Shown: piece by piece, positions 27,264-37,506 of the stretch | Position numbering within the stretch: the first letter of the stretch is position 1 | Layout of the letters: each line of letters opens with the position of its first letter | Origin: Campylobacter sp. US33a | Lineage (GTDB): Bacteria > Campylobacterota > Campylobacteria > Campylobacterales > Campylobacteraceae | Assembly: GCF_004378855.1 (NCBI RefSeq) | Contig: NZ_RYYL01000002.1 | Span: forward strand, 1 to 64,000 | Length of the DNA: 64,000 bases | Direction of reading: 5' to 3' | Translations under genes and position numbers: made by a program | Notes under the pieces: model-generated | Database searches by the model: none | Told to the model about the DNA's origin: nothing | The model's input: only the letters and a program-made list of their open reading frames with translations

Positions 27264-28124
27264 ATGGCACACGATAAACTTGCAGTGCGTTTAGCACAAA
27301 TTTTAATGCGTTTTAATGATGGAGGAAGCTTTAGTTTAGAAGAGTTAGCAAGTGAGTTTAATGTGGACATTAGAACCATACAAAGAGATTTAAACCAAAG
27401 GCTTTCCTTTATGCCTATTAAAAAAGAAAATGGAAAATATTTTTTAGAATCTTTTGCACTCGGCAAGCTTAGTTTCAAAGATATACAAAATTTTGCTATG
27501 CTAAGTGGCATTAGAGAGCTTTATCCTAAGCTTGATGAACGCTTTGTAACGGATTTGCTAAGTTCTAAGATAAATGGCATTTTTATGGTAAAAAATGATG
27601 GTTTTGAAAAGATTGATTATGAAAGTTTTGAAAAAATCAGCGTGGCTATTTTAAAAAATTTCATAATCACTTTTACTTATAAAGAGAAGCAAAGGGAGGT
27701 TAAGCCCTATAAACTTATAAATTATCAAGGAATTTGGTATTTAATAGCTGATGAAAATAATAAATTAAAACATTTTAGTATAAGCAAAATTAAAGATTTA
27801 TCCACTACTTCAAAAAGCTTTATTCTAAAAGAAGAATTTATAAATCAAATTTTAAATGATAAAAATATCTGGCTAGATGATAGCAAAGAAGCCATTATAA
27901 GGCTTAGCAAAAGTGCCAAGGAGTATTTTTTTAGAAAAAATATTTTGCACAATTTTGAATTTATCGATGAAGATGAGCAAAGTTATACTTTAAAAGTGTA
28001 TTTTTCCTATGATGATGAACTCTTAAACATGGTAAAACAATGGATACCTTATATAAGAATTCTAAAACCGATAAATTTAAAATCAAAACTTGAAATGATT
28101 TTAAAAGATTATTTGCAAAATTAA
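27264..28124 (+). CDS. HTH/WYL-domain transcriptional regulator
   Basis: 286 residues. Residues ~1-65 form a winged helix (FSLEELASEFNVDIRTIQRDLNQRL). From ~130 it is a WYL domain (VKPYKLINYQGIWYLIADENN, with WYL inside) followed by a WCX-like C-terminal extension. WYL regulators sense nucleic acid or nucleotides and are common repressors of phage-defence and mobile loci (for example BrxR and CapW). As the last gene of the island it is the obvious candidate to control it. Confidence 0.85.
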   Translation: MAHDKLAVRLAQILMRFNDGGSFSLEELASEFNVDIRTIQRDLNQRLSFMPIKKENGKYFLESFALGKLSFKDIQNFAMLSGIRELYPKLDERFVTDLLSSKINGIFMVKNDGFEKIDYESFEKISVAILKNFIITFTYKEKQREVKPYKLINYQGIWYLIADENNKLKHFSISKIKDLSTTSKSFILKEEFINQILNDKNIWLDDSKEAIIRLSKSAKEYFFRKNILHNFEFIDEDEQSYTLKVYFSYDDELLNMVKQWIPYIRILKPINLKSKLEMILKDYLQN

Positions 28125-28151
28125 TTTTTCATAAATTCAAAGATTTTTTGG

Positions 28152-28157
28152 TATAAT
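28152..28157 (+). promoter_or_regulatory. -10 box for infA
   Basis: TATAAT preceded by TTTTTTGG is a good Campylobacter sigma-70 -10 region, 33 bases before the infA start. Confidence 0.65.
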
Positions 28158-28190
28158 CTTAGCTTTGTATTTTTTATGAAAGGAGAAAAT

Positions 28191-28409
28191 TTGGCTAAAG
28201 ACGATGTTATTGAAATAGATGGCACCGTTGTTGAGGCTTTGCCTAATGCAACTTTTAAGGTGGAGCTTGATAACAAGCATGTGATTTTGTGCCATATTGC
28301 AGGTAAAATGCGTATGCATTATATTAGAATAATGCCAGGTGATAAAGTGAAGGTGGAGCTTACGCCTTATAGCTTAGATAAGGGACGCATTACTTTTAGA
28401 TATAAATAA
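28191..28409 (+). CDS. infA: translation initiation factor IF-1
   Basis: 72 residues of the S1/OB fold: [25 protein letters not shown] at the start and GRITFRYK at the end match IF-1 exactly in layout. It binds the ribosomal A site during initiation. The start is TTG at 28191, well spaced from AAAGGAGAAAA; an in-frame ATG at 28176 lies before that ribosome binding site and would add five residues not seen in IF-1. It leads into rpmJ and the ribosomal block. Confidence 0.96.
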   Translation: MAKDDVIEIDGTVVEALPNATFKVELDNKHVILCHIAGKMRMHYIRIMPGDKVKVELTPYSLDKGRITFRYK

Positions 28410-28487
28410 AAGTCTAAGTTATTTAAAAGTTTTTTTTAGATAAAATTAGCATTTTTGCGACAAAATGTATCGAACTATATGAAGAGG

Positions 28488-28520
28488 TATTTTTAAAATT
28501 CACCACTTATTTTAAAAATA
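28488..28520 (+). promoter_or_regulatory. inverted repeat in the leader of the rpmJ-rplQ operon
   Basis: TATTTTTAAAAT (28488-28499) and ATTTTAAAAATA (28509-28520) are a perfect 12-bp inverted repeat with a 9-base loop, in the 174-base gap between infA and rpmJ. A possible -10 (GATAAAAT) lies at about 28439-28446. No T run follows, so it is not a standard terminator. It could be an RNA leader structure; in other bacteria S4 controls this operon through its leader. Confidence 0.45.
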
Positions 28521-28583
28521 GTTGGTTATTCATAAAACCTGATGCAGTCGTAAATCAAGTGGAATTTATTTTAAGGAGAACTC

Positions 28584-28697
28584 ATGAAAGTGAGACCATC
28601 GGTTAAAAAGATGTGCGACAAGTGCAAAGTAGTTCGCCGTAAAGGCGTAGTTCGCATTATTTGCGAAAATCCAAAACATAAACAAAGACAAGGATAA
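28584..28697 (+). CDS. rpmJ: ribosomal protein L36 (bL36)
   Basis: 37 residues with [21 protein letters not shown] and [11 protein letters not shown], containing the C-x2-C...C-x-x-x-x-H zinc site of bL36. AAGGAGAA precedes the ATG and rpsM follows after 2 bases. It was too short for a simple length cut-off but is unmistakable. Confidence 0.97.
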
Positions 28698-28699
28698 AC

Positions 28700-29065
28700 A
28701 TGGCTCGTATTGCAGGTGTGGATTTACCAAAGAAAAAAAGAATTGAATATGGACTCACCTATATCTATGGTATAGGACTTTTTACTTCAAGAAAAATCTT
28801 AGACAAAACAGGCATTTCTTATGATAAAAGAGTGCATGAGTTAAGCGAAGATGAAGCAGCAGCTATCAGAAAAGAAATCCAAGAAAACTATATGGTTGAA
28901 GGGGATTTAAGAAAGCAAGTTGCTATGGATATCAAAGCACTTATGGATTTAGGAAGCTTTAGAGGCTTAAGACACAGAAAAGGCTTACCAGTTCGCGGAC
29001 AAAAAACAAAAACAAACGCAAGAACTAGAAAAGGTAAGAGAAAAACTGTTGGTGCAAAATCATAA
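28700..29065 (+). CDS. rpsM: ribosomal protein S13 (uS13)
   Basis: 121 residues. [26 protein letters not shown] and the C-terminal [25 protein letters not shown] are typical uS13. It contacts the 30S head and the P-site tRNA. First large gene of the S13-S11-S4-alpha-L17 block. Confidence 0.97.
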   Translation: MARIAGVDLPKKKRIEYGLTYIYGIGLFTSRKILDKTGISYDKRVHELSEDEAAAIRKEIQENYMVEGDLRKQVAMDIKALMDLGSFRGLRHRKGLPVRGQKTKTNARTRKGKRKTVGAKS

Positions 29066-29074
29066 GGATAAGAA

Positions 29075-29467
29075 ATGGCAAAAAGAAAAATTGTAAAGAA
29101 AAAAGTAGTTAAAAAAAATATAGCAAAGGGTATTGTTTATATTAGTGCGACTTTTAACAATACCATGGTAACAGTTACAGATGAAATGGGAAATGCTATC
29201 GCTTGGAGTAGTGCAGGTGGTTTAGGATTTAAAGGTTCTAAAAAATCAACTCCTTATGCAGCACAACAAGCAGTAGAAGATGCTTTAAATAAAGCAAAAG
29301 AACACGGAATTAAAGAAGTAGGCATTAAAGTGCAAGGACCAGGAAGCGGCAGAGAAACCGCTGTAAAAAGCGTAGGTGCTATGGAAGGAATCAAAGTAAC
29401 TTTCTTAAAAGATATTACTCCATTAGCTCATAATGGTTGCAGACCGCCTAAGCGTCGTCGTGTCTAA
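29075..29467 (+). CDS. rpsK: ribosomal protein S11 (uS11)
   Basis: 130 residues. Basic N-terminus, then [22 protein letters not shown] and a C-terminal [15 protein letters not shown], the uS11 hallmark. Sits on the 30S platform near the mRNA exit. Confidence 0.97.
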   Translation: MAKRKIVKKKVVKKNIAKGIVYISATFNNTMVTVTDEMGNAIAWSSAGGLGFKGSKKSTPYAAQQAVEDALNKAKEHGIKEVGIKVQGPGSGRETAVKSVGAMEGIKVTFLKDITPLAHNGCRPPKRRRV

Positions 29468-29495
29468 GAAAAGATAAAAATTAGGAGAATTAATT

Positions 29496-30122
29496 ATGGC
29501 AAGATATAGAGGACCAGTAGAAAAATTAGAAAGACGCTTTGGTGTTAGCTTGGCATTAAAAGGAGAAAGAAGGCTAGCAGGAAAAAGCGCACTTGACAAA
29601 CGCCCTTATGCACCAGGACAACACGGAGCAAGAAAAGGTAAAATCAGTGAGTATGGACTTCAATTAAGAGAAAAACAAAAAGCTAAATTTATGTATGGCG
29701 TGAGCGAAAAACAATTTAGAAGACTTTTTGCAGAAGCTGCTAGAAAAGATGGAAATACAGGGGTTTTACTCATCCAACTTTTAGAGCAAAGACTTGATAA
29801 TGTAGTTTATAGAATGGGCTTTGCTACTACTCGTCGTTTTGCAAGACAACTTGTAACTCATGGACACATTTTAGTTAATGGAAAAAGAGTGGATATCCCT
29901 AGCTTTAGAGTAGAAGCTGGTGCGAAAATTGAAGTGATAGAAAAAAGTAAAAATAATCCTCAAATTACAAGAGCAATCGAACTTACTGCACAAACTGGAA
30001 TCGTTGCTTGGGTGGATGTGGAAAAAGATAAAAGATTTGGAATTTTCACTAGAAAACCTGAAAGAGAAGAAGTTGTCATTCCAGTAGAGGAAAGATTTAT
30101 CGTTGAGCTTTATTCTAAATAA
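29496..30122 (+). CDS. rpsD: ribosomal protein S4 (uS4)
   Basis: 208 residues: [18 protein letters not shown] at the N-terminus, S4 RNA-binding domain around 98-160 ([22 protein letters not shown]). Primary 16S rRNA binder and, in other bacteria, translational repressor of this operon. Confidence 0.97.
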   Translation: MARYRGPVEKLERRFGVSLALKGERRLAGKSALDKRPYAPGQHGARKGKISEYGLQLREKQKAKFMYGVSEKQFRRLFAEAARKDGNTGVLLIQLLEQRLDNVVYRMGFATTRRFARQLVTHGHILVNGKRVDIPSFRVEAGAKIEVIEKSKNNPQITRAIELTAQTGIVAWVDVEKDKRFGIFTRKPEREEVVIPVEERFIVELYSK

Positions 30123-30136
30123 TAAAGGAGTTGAAT

Positions 30137-31150
30137 ATGAGATATATTACAACATCTGCTTATACACCGACAGAATTTACTATAGAAAATATCAGCGATA
30201 ATGTGGCCAAGATCAGTGCTTGGCCTTTTGAAATTGGCTATGGCATTACTTTAGCCCATCCACTTCGTCGCTTACTTTATACTAGTACCATAGGTTATGC
30301 GCCAACAGCGGTGCATATTGATGGTGTGACTCATGAATTTGATAGTATGCGTGGTATGCTTGAAGATGTGGCTCTTTTTATTATTAATCTTAAAAAACTT
30401 CGTTTTAAATTAAAAAACGATTCTGAAAAAGAAACAATAGAGTTTCATTTTAAAGGACCAAAAGAAATTTATGGCAAAGATCTGCAAAATGAGCTTGTTG
30501 AAGTTGTAAATGCTGATAGTTATCTCGCGACTATTAATGAAGATGCTGATTTAAAATTCACTGTAATTGTAGAAAAAGGTATAGGCTATGTTCCAAGTGA
30601 AGAAATTAGAAATACTTTGACTGATGCTAATTTCATTGCTTTAGATGCTTTTTTTACTCCAGTTAGAGAAGCTGTGTATGATCTTGAAAAGGTATTGTTT
30701 GAAGATAATCCAGATTATGAAAAAGTGGTTTTTACCATTACAACTGATGGACAAATTACACCTAATAAAGCTTTTGAACATGCTTTAGAGGCAATGTATA
30801 AGCAATTATCGGTATTTGATAAAATCACCAATATACACAATGTTTTAAAAAGTCAAGCTTCAAATAATGACATTGAGAATGCGAAATTATTGCAAAATAT
30901 TACGGATTTAAATTTAAGTGCAAGAAGTTTTAATTGTCTTGAAAAAGCAGGAATTGTTTATATAGGCGAACTTGCTTTGATGAGTGTAAATGAGCTTGCT
31001 GGACTTAAAAATTTAGGCAAAAAATCTTTAGATGAAATTAAAAGCATTATGGAAAGCATAGGTTTTCCTGTGGGGACTTCTAAACTTAGCGATAATAAAG
31101 ATTTGCTTAAGAAAAAAATTGATGAATTAAAAGCACAAAACGAAGGATAA
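30137..31150 (+). CDS. rpoA: RNA polymerase alpha subunit
   Basis: 337 residues, the size of C. jejuni RpoA. The N-terminal domain includes [16 protein letters not shown] (dimerisation) and the C-terminal domain [23 protein letters not shown]...[13 protein letters not shown], the DNA- and activator-binding alpha-CTD. The ATG at 30137 has AAGGAG six bases upstream; an in-frame TTG at 30131 touches that site and is unlikely. Confidence 0.97.
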   Translation: MRYITTSAYTPTEFTIENISDNVAKISAWPFEIGYGITLAHPLRRLLYTSTIGYAPTAVHIDGVTHEFDSMRGMLEDVALFIINLKKLRFKLKNDSEKETIEFHFKGPKEIYGKDLQNELVEVVNADSYLATINEDADLKFTVIVEKGIGYVPSEEIRNTLTDANFIALDAFFTPVREAVYDLEKVLFEDNPDYEKVVFTITTDGQITPNKAFEHALEAMYKQLSVFDKITNIHNVLKSQASNNDIENAKLLQNITDLNLSARSFNCLEKAGIVYIGELALMSVNELAGLKNLGKKSLDEIKSIMESIGFPVGTSKLSDNKDLLKKKIDELKAQNEG

Positions 31151-31153
31151 AGA

Positions 31154-31507
31154 ATGAGACATAAACACGGATATAGAAAACTTGGTAGAACTTCATCTCA
31201 TCGTGCTGCCTTGTTAAAAAATTTAACTATAGCTTTAGTTAATAGCGGTAAAATCGAAACAACTTTACCAAAAGCTAAAGAATTAAGAGGCTATGTAGAA
31301 AGATTAATTACTAGAGCAAGACTTGGAGACTTTAACGCGCATAGGGCAGTTTTTGCTTCTTTGCAAGATAAAAATGCAACGAACAAGCTTGTTACAGAAA
31401 TAGCTCCAAAATTCAAAGAAAGAAATGGTGGTTATACAAGAATCATCAAAACAAGAATTCGCCGTGGCGACGCAGCCGAAATGGCTTTTATTGAATTTGT
31501 AGCTTAA
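31154..31507 (+). CDS. rplQ: ribosomal protein L17 (bL17)
   Basis: 117 residues: [24 protein letters not shown] is the L17 signature, ending [12 protein letters not shown]. Last gene of the ribosomal block; a strong terminator follows. Confidence 0.97.
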   Translation: MRHKHGYRKLGRTSSHRAALLKNLTIALVNSGKIETTLPKAKELRGYVERLITRARLGDFNAHRAVFASLQDKNATNKLVTEIAPKFKERNGGYTRIIKTRIRRGDAAEMAFIEFVA

Positions 31508-31509
31508 TT

Positions 31510-31540
31510 AATCCTAGCAAAGAGCTAGGATTTTCTTTCT
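31510..31540 (+). terminator. Rho-independent terminator after rplQ
   Basis: AATCCTAGC and GCTAGGATT form a perfect 9-bp stem with loop AAAGA, followed by TTCTTTCTT. Confidence 0.92.
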
Positions 31541-31585
31541 TCTTTCAAATATACTTATATTATTTATGCAAAGCTGGACTTAAAA

Positions 31586-32224
31586 ATGAAAATTATTTTT
31601 GTTGCACTGTTTTTTCTGAGCACTTTATTTGGAACAGATATGGAAAAAACTTTATTTGACGCTGTTTATAATAATGACATAAAACGATTGGAACAACTCA
31701 TCAAACAAGGTGTAAATATTAATATCCAAAATCAGAAAAAACAAAGTCCTATCATGGTTGCAACATATAATAACAATATTAAAATGGTTGAAATGCTTTT
31801 TAAAAACGGTGCTGATGTGAATCTTCAAGATGATTATAAAAATACTCCGTTTTTATATGCCGGAGCAACTGGGCAGCTTGAAATTTTAAAAATCATTTAT
31901 ACAAAAGCAGACGCTATAAAACCATTAAATCGTTACGGTGGAAATGCCTTGATACCTGCTTGTGAAAAAGGACATGTTGAAGTTGTTGAATTTTTGCTTA
32001 AAAATACTAGCGTAGAAGTAAATCATATCAATAATCTTGGTTGGACAGCACTTTTGGAAGTGGTTATTTTGGGCGATGATACGCCAGAATATGCCAAAAT
32101 TGTTAAAATTCTTGTAGAAAATGGTGCAGATATTTATATCAAAGATCACAAAGGAAAAGATGCTTTGTATTATGCCAAAAAGAACAAAATGTTTAAAATA
32201 CTAAAGGTTTTAGAAAACCCATAA
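31586..32224 (+). CDS. exported ankyrin-repeat protein
   Basis: 212 residues. An N-terminal signal peptide (MKIIFVALFFLSTLFG) suggests periplasmic location. About five ankyrin repeats follow from residue ~20 (LFDAVYNNDIKRLEQLIKQGVNIN; SPIMVATYNNNIKMVEMLFKNGADVN; NALIPACEKGHVEVVEFLL; and ILVENGADIYIKDHKGKDALYYA). Ankyrin folds bind proteins; the partner is unknown. It sits alone between the ribosomal terminator and the his operon. There is no strong ribosome binding site, though a TATATTAT-like sequence lies upstream. Confidence 0.82.
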   Translation: MKIIFVALFFLSTLFGTDMEKTLFDAVYNNDIKRLEQLIKQGVNINIQNQKKQSPIMVATYNNNIKMVEMLFKNGADVNLQDDYKNTPFLYAGATGQLEILKIIYTKADAIKPLNRYGGNALIPACEKGHVEVVEFLLKNTSVEVNHINNLGWTALLEVVILGDDTPEYAKIVKILVENGADIYIKDHKGKDALYYAKKNKMFKILKVLENP

Positions 32225-32345
32225 TCACACAGTGGGTATTAAAATTTCAATTTTGTTTTGAAAAATAAATACTAAAAGTTATTTTAAGAAATTAAATTCG
32301 TGCAATTTTAAAAACTCTTGCTTAAAATTCAAATACTTATGATAA

Positions 32346-32351
32346 TATAAT
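32346..32351 (+). promoter_or_regulatory. -10 box of the his operon
   Basis: TATAAT in an ATGATAATATAATTTTTTATTT context, 27 bases before the hisG ATG, followed by AGCAAGGAAC. I see no histidine-rich leader peptide or attenuator in the 154 bases before hisG. Confidence 0.6.
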
Positions 32352-32378
32352 TTTTTATTTTATTAGCAAGGAACAAAT

Positions 32379-33278
32379 ATGCAAGAAAATTCTCGTTTGC
32401 GTCTTGCCATACAAAAATCAGGCAGACTTTCAAAAGAATCTATAGAACTTTTAAACAAATGCGGGATTAAAATGCATATTCATGAGCAAAGTCTTATAGC
32501 TTTTGCGACTAATCTACCCATAGACATTTTACGCGTTAGAGATGATGATATACCAGGACTTGTTTTTGACGGCGTTGTCGATCTTGGTATCATAGGGGAA
32601 AATGTTTTAGAAGAAAATGAGTTGGAGCGAAAAAGCTTAGGCGAAGAAATAAATTATAAGCTTTTGACAAAGCTTGATTTTGGTTATTGTAGGCTTTCAC
32701 TTGCCTTGCCACAAGAGAAAAAATTTGATAGTTTAAAAGATTTTGAAAATTTAAGAATCGCCACTTCTTATCCACAGCTTTTAAAACGCTTTATGAAAGA
32801 AAATAATATTAATTATAAAAATTGTATGCTTACAGGCTCTGTGGAAGTTGCGCCAAGGGCAAATTTAGCTGATGCGATTTGTGATTTAGTCTCAAGCGGT
32901 GCGACTTTACAAGCTAATAATCTTAAAGAAGTTAAAGTCATTTACGAATCTCGTGCATGTTTGATACAAAGATCTAGTGCTTTAAGCGATGAAAAACAAG
33001 CCTTAGTGGATAAGATTATGCTTAGAGTTGCAGGAGTAATGCAAGCAAGAGAAAGCAAATACATTATGCTACACGCTCCAAAAGAAAAACTTGATAAAAT
33101 CAAAGCTTTGTTACCAGGCGTAGAAAAACCAACCATTTTACCTTTAGCACATGATGAAAAAAATGTGGCTTTGCATATGGTAAGTAAAGAAAATCTTTTT
33201 TGGGAAACCATGGAAGCCTTAAAAGAGGAAGGTGCGAGTTCGATTTTAGTTTTACCAATAGAAAAAATGTTAAAGTGA
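32379..33278 (+). CDS. hisG: ATP phosphoribosyltransferase (long form)
   Basis: 299 residues, the long HisG that carries its own C-terminal regulatory ACT-like domain (about 225-299) and needs no HisZ. It joins ATP and PRPP in the first step of histidine synthesis and is normally inhibited by histidine. [20 protein letters not shown] at the N-terminus and [18 protein letters not shown] (about 166-183) are typical. First gene of the operon. Confidence 0.96.
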   Translation: MQENSRLRLAIQKSGRLSKESIELLNKCGIKMHIHEQSLIAFATNLPIDILRVRDDDIPGLVFDGVVDLGIIGENVLEENELERKSLGEEINYKLLTKLDFGYCRLSLALPQEKKFDSLKDFENLRIATSYPQLLKRFMKENNINYKNCMLTGSVEVAPRANLADAICDLVSSGATLQANNLKEVKVIYESRACLIQRSSALSDEKQALVDKIMLRVAGVMQARESKYIMLHAPKEKLDKIKALLPGVEKPTILPLAHDEKNVALHMVSKENLFWETMEALKEEGASSILVLPIEKMLK

Positions 33279-33285
33279 GAAAAAA

Positions 33286-34572
33286 ATGCAAATAATAAAT
33301 TTTAATGAATTAAATGAAGTCCAAAAACAAGAAGTTTTAAAACGCCCTGCAATAGCAGCAAAAGATGAAATTTCGAAAATTGTAAGTTCTATCATCGAAG
33401 AAGTAAGGCTTAAAGGCGATGAAGCCTTGATAGAGCAAGCTTTAAAATTTGATAAAACTCAAATTTCAAGCATAAAAATAAGCGAAGAAGAACTAGAAAT
33501 TGCAAGTACTCGTTTAAGCAAGGATCTAAAAGATGCTATTTTGGTAGCCTATGAAAATATTAAAAAATTCCACGAAGCGCAAATTCCACAAGAAATCTCC
33601 GTTGAAACCACTAAAGGTGTTAAATGCGAAGTTTTAACGCGCCCTATCGAAAAAGTAGGACTTTATATACCAGGGGGCTTAGCACCTTTATTTTCAACCG
33701 TTTTAATGCTAGCAATTCCAGCTAAAATTGCAAAATGCGAAAAAGTAGTTTTAGCAAGTCCGGCTAAAATAAGTGATGCGACACTTTTTTGTGCCAAACT
33801 TTGTGGTGTAGATGAAATTTATCAAATGGGCGGTGCAGGAGCCATAGCAGCACTTGCTTATGGGACAAAAAGCGTTTTAAAAGTAGATAAAATTTTTGGA
33901 CCAGGAAATGCCTTTGTAACCGAAGCAAAACGCCAAGTAAGTAGCGATTTATCAGGAGCAGCCATTGATATGCAAGCAGGACCTAGTGAAGTTTTAGTTA
34001 TCGCGGATGAAAAGGCTAATGCGAAATTTGTGGCTAGTGATTTGCTTTCACAAGCTGAACATGGAGCAGATTCTCAAGTGATTTTAGTGTGCTTAAGCAA
34101 TGAATTTGCACAAAAGGTAAGCGATGAAGTAAGCTTACAGCTTGAAAACTTACCAAGAAAAGAACTAGCAAGTAAAAGCATAGCAAATTCAAGAATTATC
34201 ATTGCAAAAGATTTAAATCAAGCTTTAGAAATTTCAAATCTTTACGCACCGGAGCATTTAATCATACAAACACAAAATCCACGCGAACTTTTAAGTAAAG
34301 TCAAACACGCAGGATCAGTGTTTTTAGGCGAATTAAGCCCAGAATCCATGGGAGATTATGCAAGCGGGACCAATCATGTTTTGCCAACTTATGGGCTTAC
34401 AAAAACGCATTCTAGTTTAGGTTTGGCAGATTTTAGTAAAAGAATGAGCGTGCAAGAGCTTAGCAAAGAAGGCTTTTTAAATTTAGGAAAAAGTGTTGAA
34501 ATTTTAGCTGTGAACGAGCATTTAGACGCACATAAAAACGCTGTTTCGTTTCGTTTAGAAAGTTTAAAATGA
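33286..34572 (+). CDS. hisD: histidinol dehydrogenase
   Basis: 428 residues. Oxidises histidinol to histidine in two NAD steps, zinc-dependent. [24 protein letters not shown] and [16 protein letters not shown] are HisD blocks; AEHGADSQV and the late GTNHVLPT contribute zinc and catalytic residues. Overlaps hisB by four bases. Confidence 0.97.
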   Translation: MQIINFNELNEVQKQEVLKRPAIAAKDEISKIVSSIIEEVRLKGDEALIEQALKFDKTQISSIKISEEELEIASTRLSKDLKDAILVAYENIKKFHEAQIPQEISVETTKGVKCEVLTRPIEKVGLYIPGGLAPLFSTVLMLAIPAKIAKCEKVVLASPAKISDATLFCAKLCGVDEIYQMGGAGAIAALAYGTKSVLKVDKIFGPGNAFVTEAKRQVSSDLSGAAIDMQAGPSEVLVIADEKANAKFVASDLLSQAEHGADSQVILVCLSNEFAQKVSDEVSLQLENLPRKELASKSIANSRIIIAKDLNQALEISNLYAPEHLIIQTQNPRELLSKVKHAGSVFLGELSPESMGDYASGTNHVLPTYGLTKTHSSLGLADFSKRMSVQELSKEGFLNLGKSVEILAVNEHLDAHKNAVSFRLESLK

Positions 34573-35627
34573 GTGAAAAAATCCTTTTTATCGATAGAGA
34601 TGGCACGATCATAGAAGAGCCAAAAAGCGATTTTCAAATCGATAGTCTTGAAAAACTTCGCTTTGAAAAAGATGCTATTCCTGTGCTTTTAAAACTTAAA
34701 AATTTTGGTTTTAAATTTGTGCTTGTTTCAAATCAAGACGGCCTTGGAACACAAAGTTTTCCTAAGGAAGACTTTGAAATAGCACATCAAAAAATGCTAG
34801 ATATTTTGCAAAGTTGTGAAATTGTGTTTAAAGATATTTTCATTTGTCCGCATTTTGAAAATGAAAATTGCGAGTGCAGAAAGCCAAAAACCGCAATGCT
34901 TGATGATTATATTAAGTATAATTTATATGATAAAGAACAAAGTTTTGTCATAGGTGATCGTGATACTGATATGATCTTAGCTTCAAATTTGGGTATTTGT
35001 GGTTTAAAATATGGCGATTTGAGTTGGAAAGAAATAGAGCAAGAGATTTTAAATTCTTTTCGCACTGCAAGTATTTTGCGTGTCACTAAAGAAACAAATA
35101 TCAGCGTTAAAGTGTGTTTAAATGGTGGTAAAGTGGCTATTGATACAGGAGTGCCATTTTTTAATCATATGCTTGAACAAATCGCAGTGCATGGCGGGAT
35201 AGGACTTGAAATTTCTTGCAAGGGCGATTTGGAGATTGATGAGCACCACAGCGTTGAAGATGTAGCTTTAGCCTTAGGAAGTGCCATAAAAAAAGCCTTA
35301 GGCGATAAAATAGGCATAGCAAGATATGGTTTTGTTTTACCTATGGATGAGTGTTTGGCAAGTTGTGCGATGGATTTTTGCAACCGCCCACATTTAGTCT
35401 ATAAAGCTAAATTTAAAAAAGAAAAATTAGGCGAGTTAAGCACAGAAATGATAGAACACTTCTTTTATTCACTAAGCTATTCTATGGGAGTGAGTTTGCA
35501 TTTAAAAGTCAAAGGTAAAAACGATCATCATAAAGCCGAAGGACTTTTCAAAGCTTTTGCAAAAGCCTTGAAAATGGCAGTAAAAATAGAAAGCGAAAAT
35601 TTAGCCAGCTCCAAGGGAGTGATATGA
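34569..35627 (+). CDS. hisB: bifunctional histidinol-phosphatase / imidazoleglycerol-phosphate dehydratase
   Basis: 352 residues. Residues 1-~160 are a HAD phosphatase ([13 protein letters not shown]) that removes phosphate from histidinol phosphate. From ~165 it is the dehydratase, with two related metal motifs: [14 protein letters not shown] and [16 protein letters not shown]. The fused form is the same as in E. coli and C. jejuni. It ends SKGVI and its stop overlaps the start of the restriction gene, where the methylase also ends EGVI. Confidence 0.96.
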   Translation: MSEKILFIDRDGTIIEEPKSDFQIDSLEKLRFEKDAIPVLLKLKNFGFKFVLVSNQDGLGTQSFPKEDFEIAHQKMLDILQSCEIVFKDIFICPHFENENCECRKPKTAMLDDYIKYNLYDKEQSFVIGDRDTDMILASNLGICGLKYGDLSWKEIEQEILNSFRTASILRVTKETNISVKVCLNGGKVAIDTGVPFFNHMLEQIAVHGGIGLEISCKGDLEIDEHHSVEDVALALGSAIKKALGDKIGIARYGFVLPMDECLASCAMDFCNRPHLVYKAKFKKEKLGELSTEMIEHFFYSLSYSMGVSLHLKVKGKNDHHKAEGLFKAFAKALKMAVKIESENLASSKGVI

Positions 35628-36427
35628 CTTATCAAAATTTTAAAAATAAACTTGACACAAAAATTTTTGGTGAAGATTTAAATTATGAAATTCTACTTAC
35701 AGTGCTAAATAACCCTAAACGCTATATAGGATTATTTAGGATTACAAATGCTAAAACAAAACTAATACAAAATATAACTCAAAGTTGTGAAATTAAATTT
35801 GGTGATTTTATAGAAGAGATTTTAAGTGAATATATTATTGAAATGGGATATAAAGCACTAGATAAAAATATAGGATTTGATGAAGAAAATAATAAACTTA
35901 ATGCCGATCAAGTTTTCAATGATGAACATAATATTTACCTTATTGAACAAAAAATTAGAGATGATCATGATAGTACAAAAAAACGAGGGCAATATGCAAA
36001 TTTAATTAAAAAAATCAAAACTTTAAAACAAAAATTCCCAAATTATCGCATTATTGCTTGTATGTGGTTTAGTGATGATAGTTTAAAGAAAAATAAAAAA
36101 TTTTATGAAGAACAAATTAACAACAATACAGATGAAAAAGTTGACATTTTTATTTTCTATGGAAAAGAATTGTTTGAAAATCTTTTTCAAAGAATAGATA
36201 TTTACAATGAACTTATTTCACATCTTAAGAAAAACAAACAAGAAAGAAGTAAGGATATTTTAAATGTTCCAGATTTTGATATAAGCGAAGAAATAAAAAA
36301 TGCACTTTTAAAAACTAAGAAAAATTATCCAAAATTAATACAAAAGCTACTTTCCAACAAAGAAGAATTTGTAGAACTTAGAAAAGAACTTTTTCCAACA
36401 GGTAAAAACTTAAAAGGTTTACAATAA
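35624..36427 (+). CDS. HinfI-like type II restriction endonuclease (GANTC)
   Basis: 267 residues, close to R.HinfI (262). N-terminal [16 protein letters not shown] resembles the start of HinfI. A PD-(D/E)XK core is visible as D95, E108 and K110 (ADQ...LIEQK). The assignment to GANTC rests mainly on the adjoining methylase, which I recognise with high confidence. It is inserted between hisB and hisH; its ATG overlaps the hisB stop (ATGA), so it would be translated as part of the his operon. The DNA is more AT-rich than the his genes, fitting transfer. Confidence 0.85.
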   Translation: MTYQNFKNKLDTKIFGEDLNYEILLTVLNNPKRYIGLFRITNAKTKLIQNITQSCEIKFGDFIEEILSEYIIEMGYKALDKNIGFDEENNKLNADQVFNDEHNIYLIEQKIRDDHDSTKKRGQYANLIKKIKTLKQKFPNYRIIACMWFSDDSLKKNKKFYEEQINNNTDEKVDIFIFYGKELFENLFQRIDIYNELISHLKKNKQERSKDILNVPDFDISEEIKNALLKTKKNYPKLIQKLLSNKEEFVELRKELFPTGKNLKGLQ

Positions 36428-37506
36428 TGCAAAAAGATATTATTTTACAAGGTAATTGTTTAGAAATTTTAAAAACCATTCCGGATAAAAGCATTGATTT
36501 GATTTTTGCAGATCCACCTTATTTTATGCAAACACAAGGTGAACTTTTAAGAACCAATGGCGAAGTTTTTAGTGGTGTAAATGATGATTGGGATAAATTT
36601 GAATCTTTAAAAGCCTATGATGATTTTTGTAAAATTTGGCTTAGCGAATGTAGACGAATTTTAAAAGACGATGCAAGTATTTGGGTTATAGGATCTTTTC
36701 AAAATATTTTTAGACTAGGATATATAATGCAAGATTTGGGCTTTTGGATTCTAAATGATATTATTTGGAACAAACCAAATCCTGTTCCAAATTTTAAAGG
36801 GACGAGATTTTGCAATTCCCATGAAACTCTTATTTGGTGTTCTAAACATAAAAATTCAAAATATACTTTTAATTATAAAACTATGAAATTTTTAAATAAC
36901 AACAAACAAGAAAAATCGGTTTGGAATATAGGAATCTGCATAGGGAATGAAAGATTAAAAGGAATAGATGGTAAAAAAATTCACTCTACTCAAAAACCCG
37001 AAATTTTGCTTGAAAAAATAATCTTATCAAGTACAAAAAAAGGGGATTTAATTTTAGATCCTTTTTTTGGCACAGGAACCACAGGAGCTATTGCTAAAAA
37101 ATTAGGGAGATATTATATAGGTATAGAGCAAGAGAAATTTTATGTTAAAATAGCAGAATCTCGAATTAGACAAATAAATATAATTGACAATGAAATTACT
37201 AGAAACGAACTCGAAACAAAACCCCCAAAAGTAAGCTTAGAAGAGCTTTTGAATGCTGGATTTTTAAGTGAAAATGAAAAATTCTATGATAAAAATAAAA
37301 ATTATATTTGTTATTTAGTCAATGGTAATAAAGTAAGTGATGAGAACGAAATTTTAAGCATACATAAAATGGCAGCAAAATATTTAAACAAAGAAAATCA
37401 TAATGGCTGGAGTTATTTTTATATTTTTAAGAATGAAAATTTTATAAGTATCGATTCTTTAAGATATGAGTATAAAAATTTTACAAATCCTGAAGGGGTA
37501 ATATGA
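36427..37506 (+). CDS. HinfI-like adenine-N6 DNA methyltransferase (GANTC)
   Basis: 359 residues, matching my recall of M.HinfI: IDLIFADPPYFMQTQGELLRTNG, WVIGSFQNIFRLGYIMQDLGFWILND and HSTQKPEILLEK. The catalytic DPPY is at 29-32 and SAM-binding DPFFGTGTTG at 211-220, a beta-class order. The C-terminal ~80 residues contain the HinfI/CcrM-type extension (KPPKVSLEELLNAGFL...SLRYEYKNF). It protects GANTC by N6-adenine methylation. Its first base is the last of the nuclease gene and its stop overlaps the hisH start. The last residues EGVI mirror the hisB tail. Confidence 0.93.
   Translation: MQKDIILQGNCLEILKTIPDKSIDLIFADPPYFMQTQGELLRTNGEVFSGVNDDWDKFESLKAYDDFCKIWLSECRRILKDDASIWVIGSFQNIFRLGYIMQDLGFWILNDIIWNKPNPVPNFKGTRFCNSHETLIWCSKHKNSKYTFNYKTMKFLNNNKQEKSVWNIGICIGNERLKGIDGKKIHSTQKPEILLEKIILSSTKKGDLILDPFFGTGTTGAIAKKLGRYYIGIEQEKFYVKIAESRIRQINIIDNEITRNELETKPPKVSLEELLNAGFLSENEKFYDKNKNYICYLVNGNKVSDENEILSIHKMAAKYLNKENHNGWSYFYIFKNENFISIDSLRYEYKNFTNPEGVI

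Noticed and set aside
32225-32378. Histidine attenuator leader before hisG
   Set aside because: No short frame with a run of His codons and no alternative hairpins were seen.
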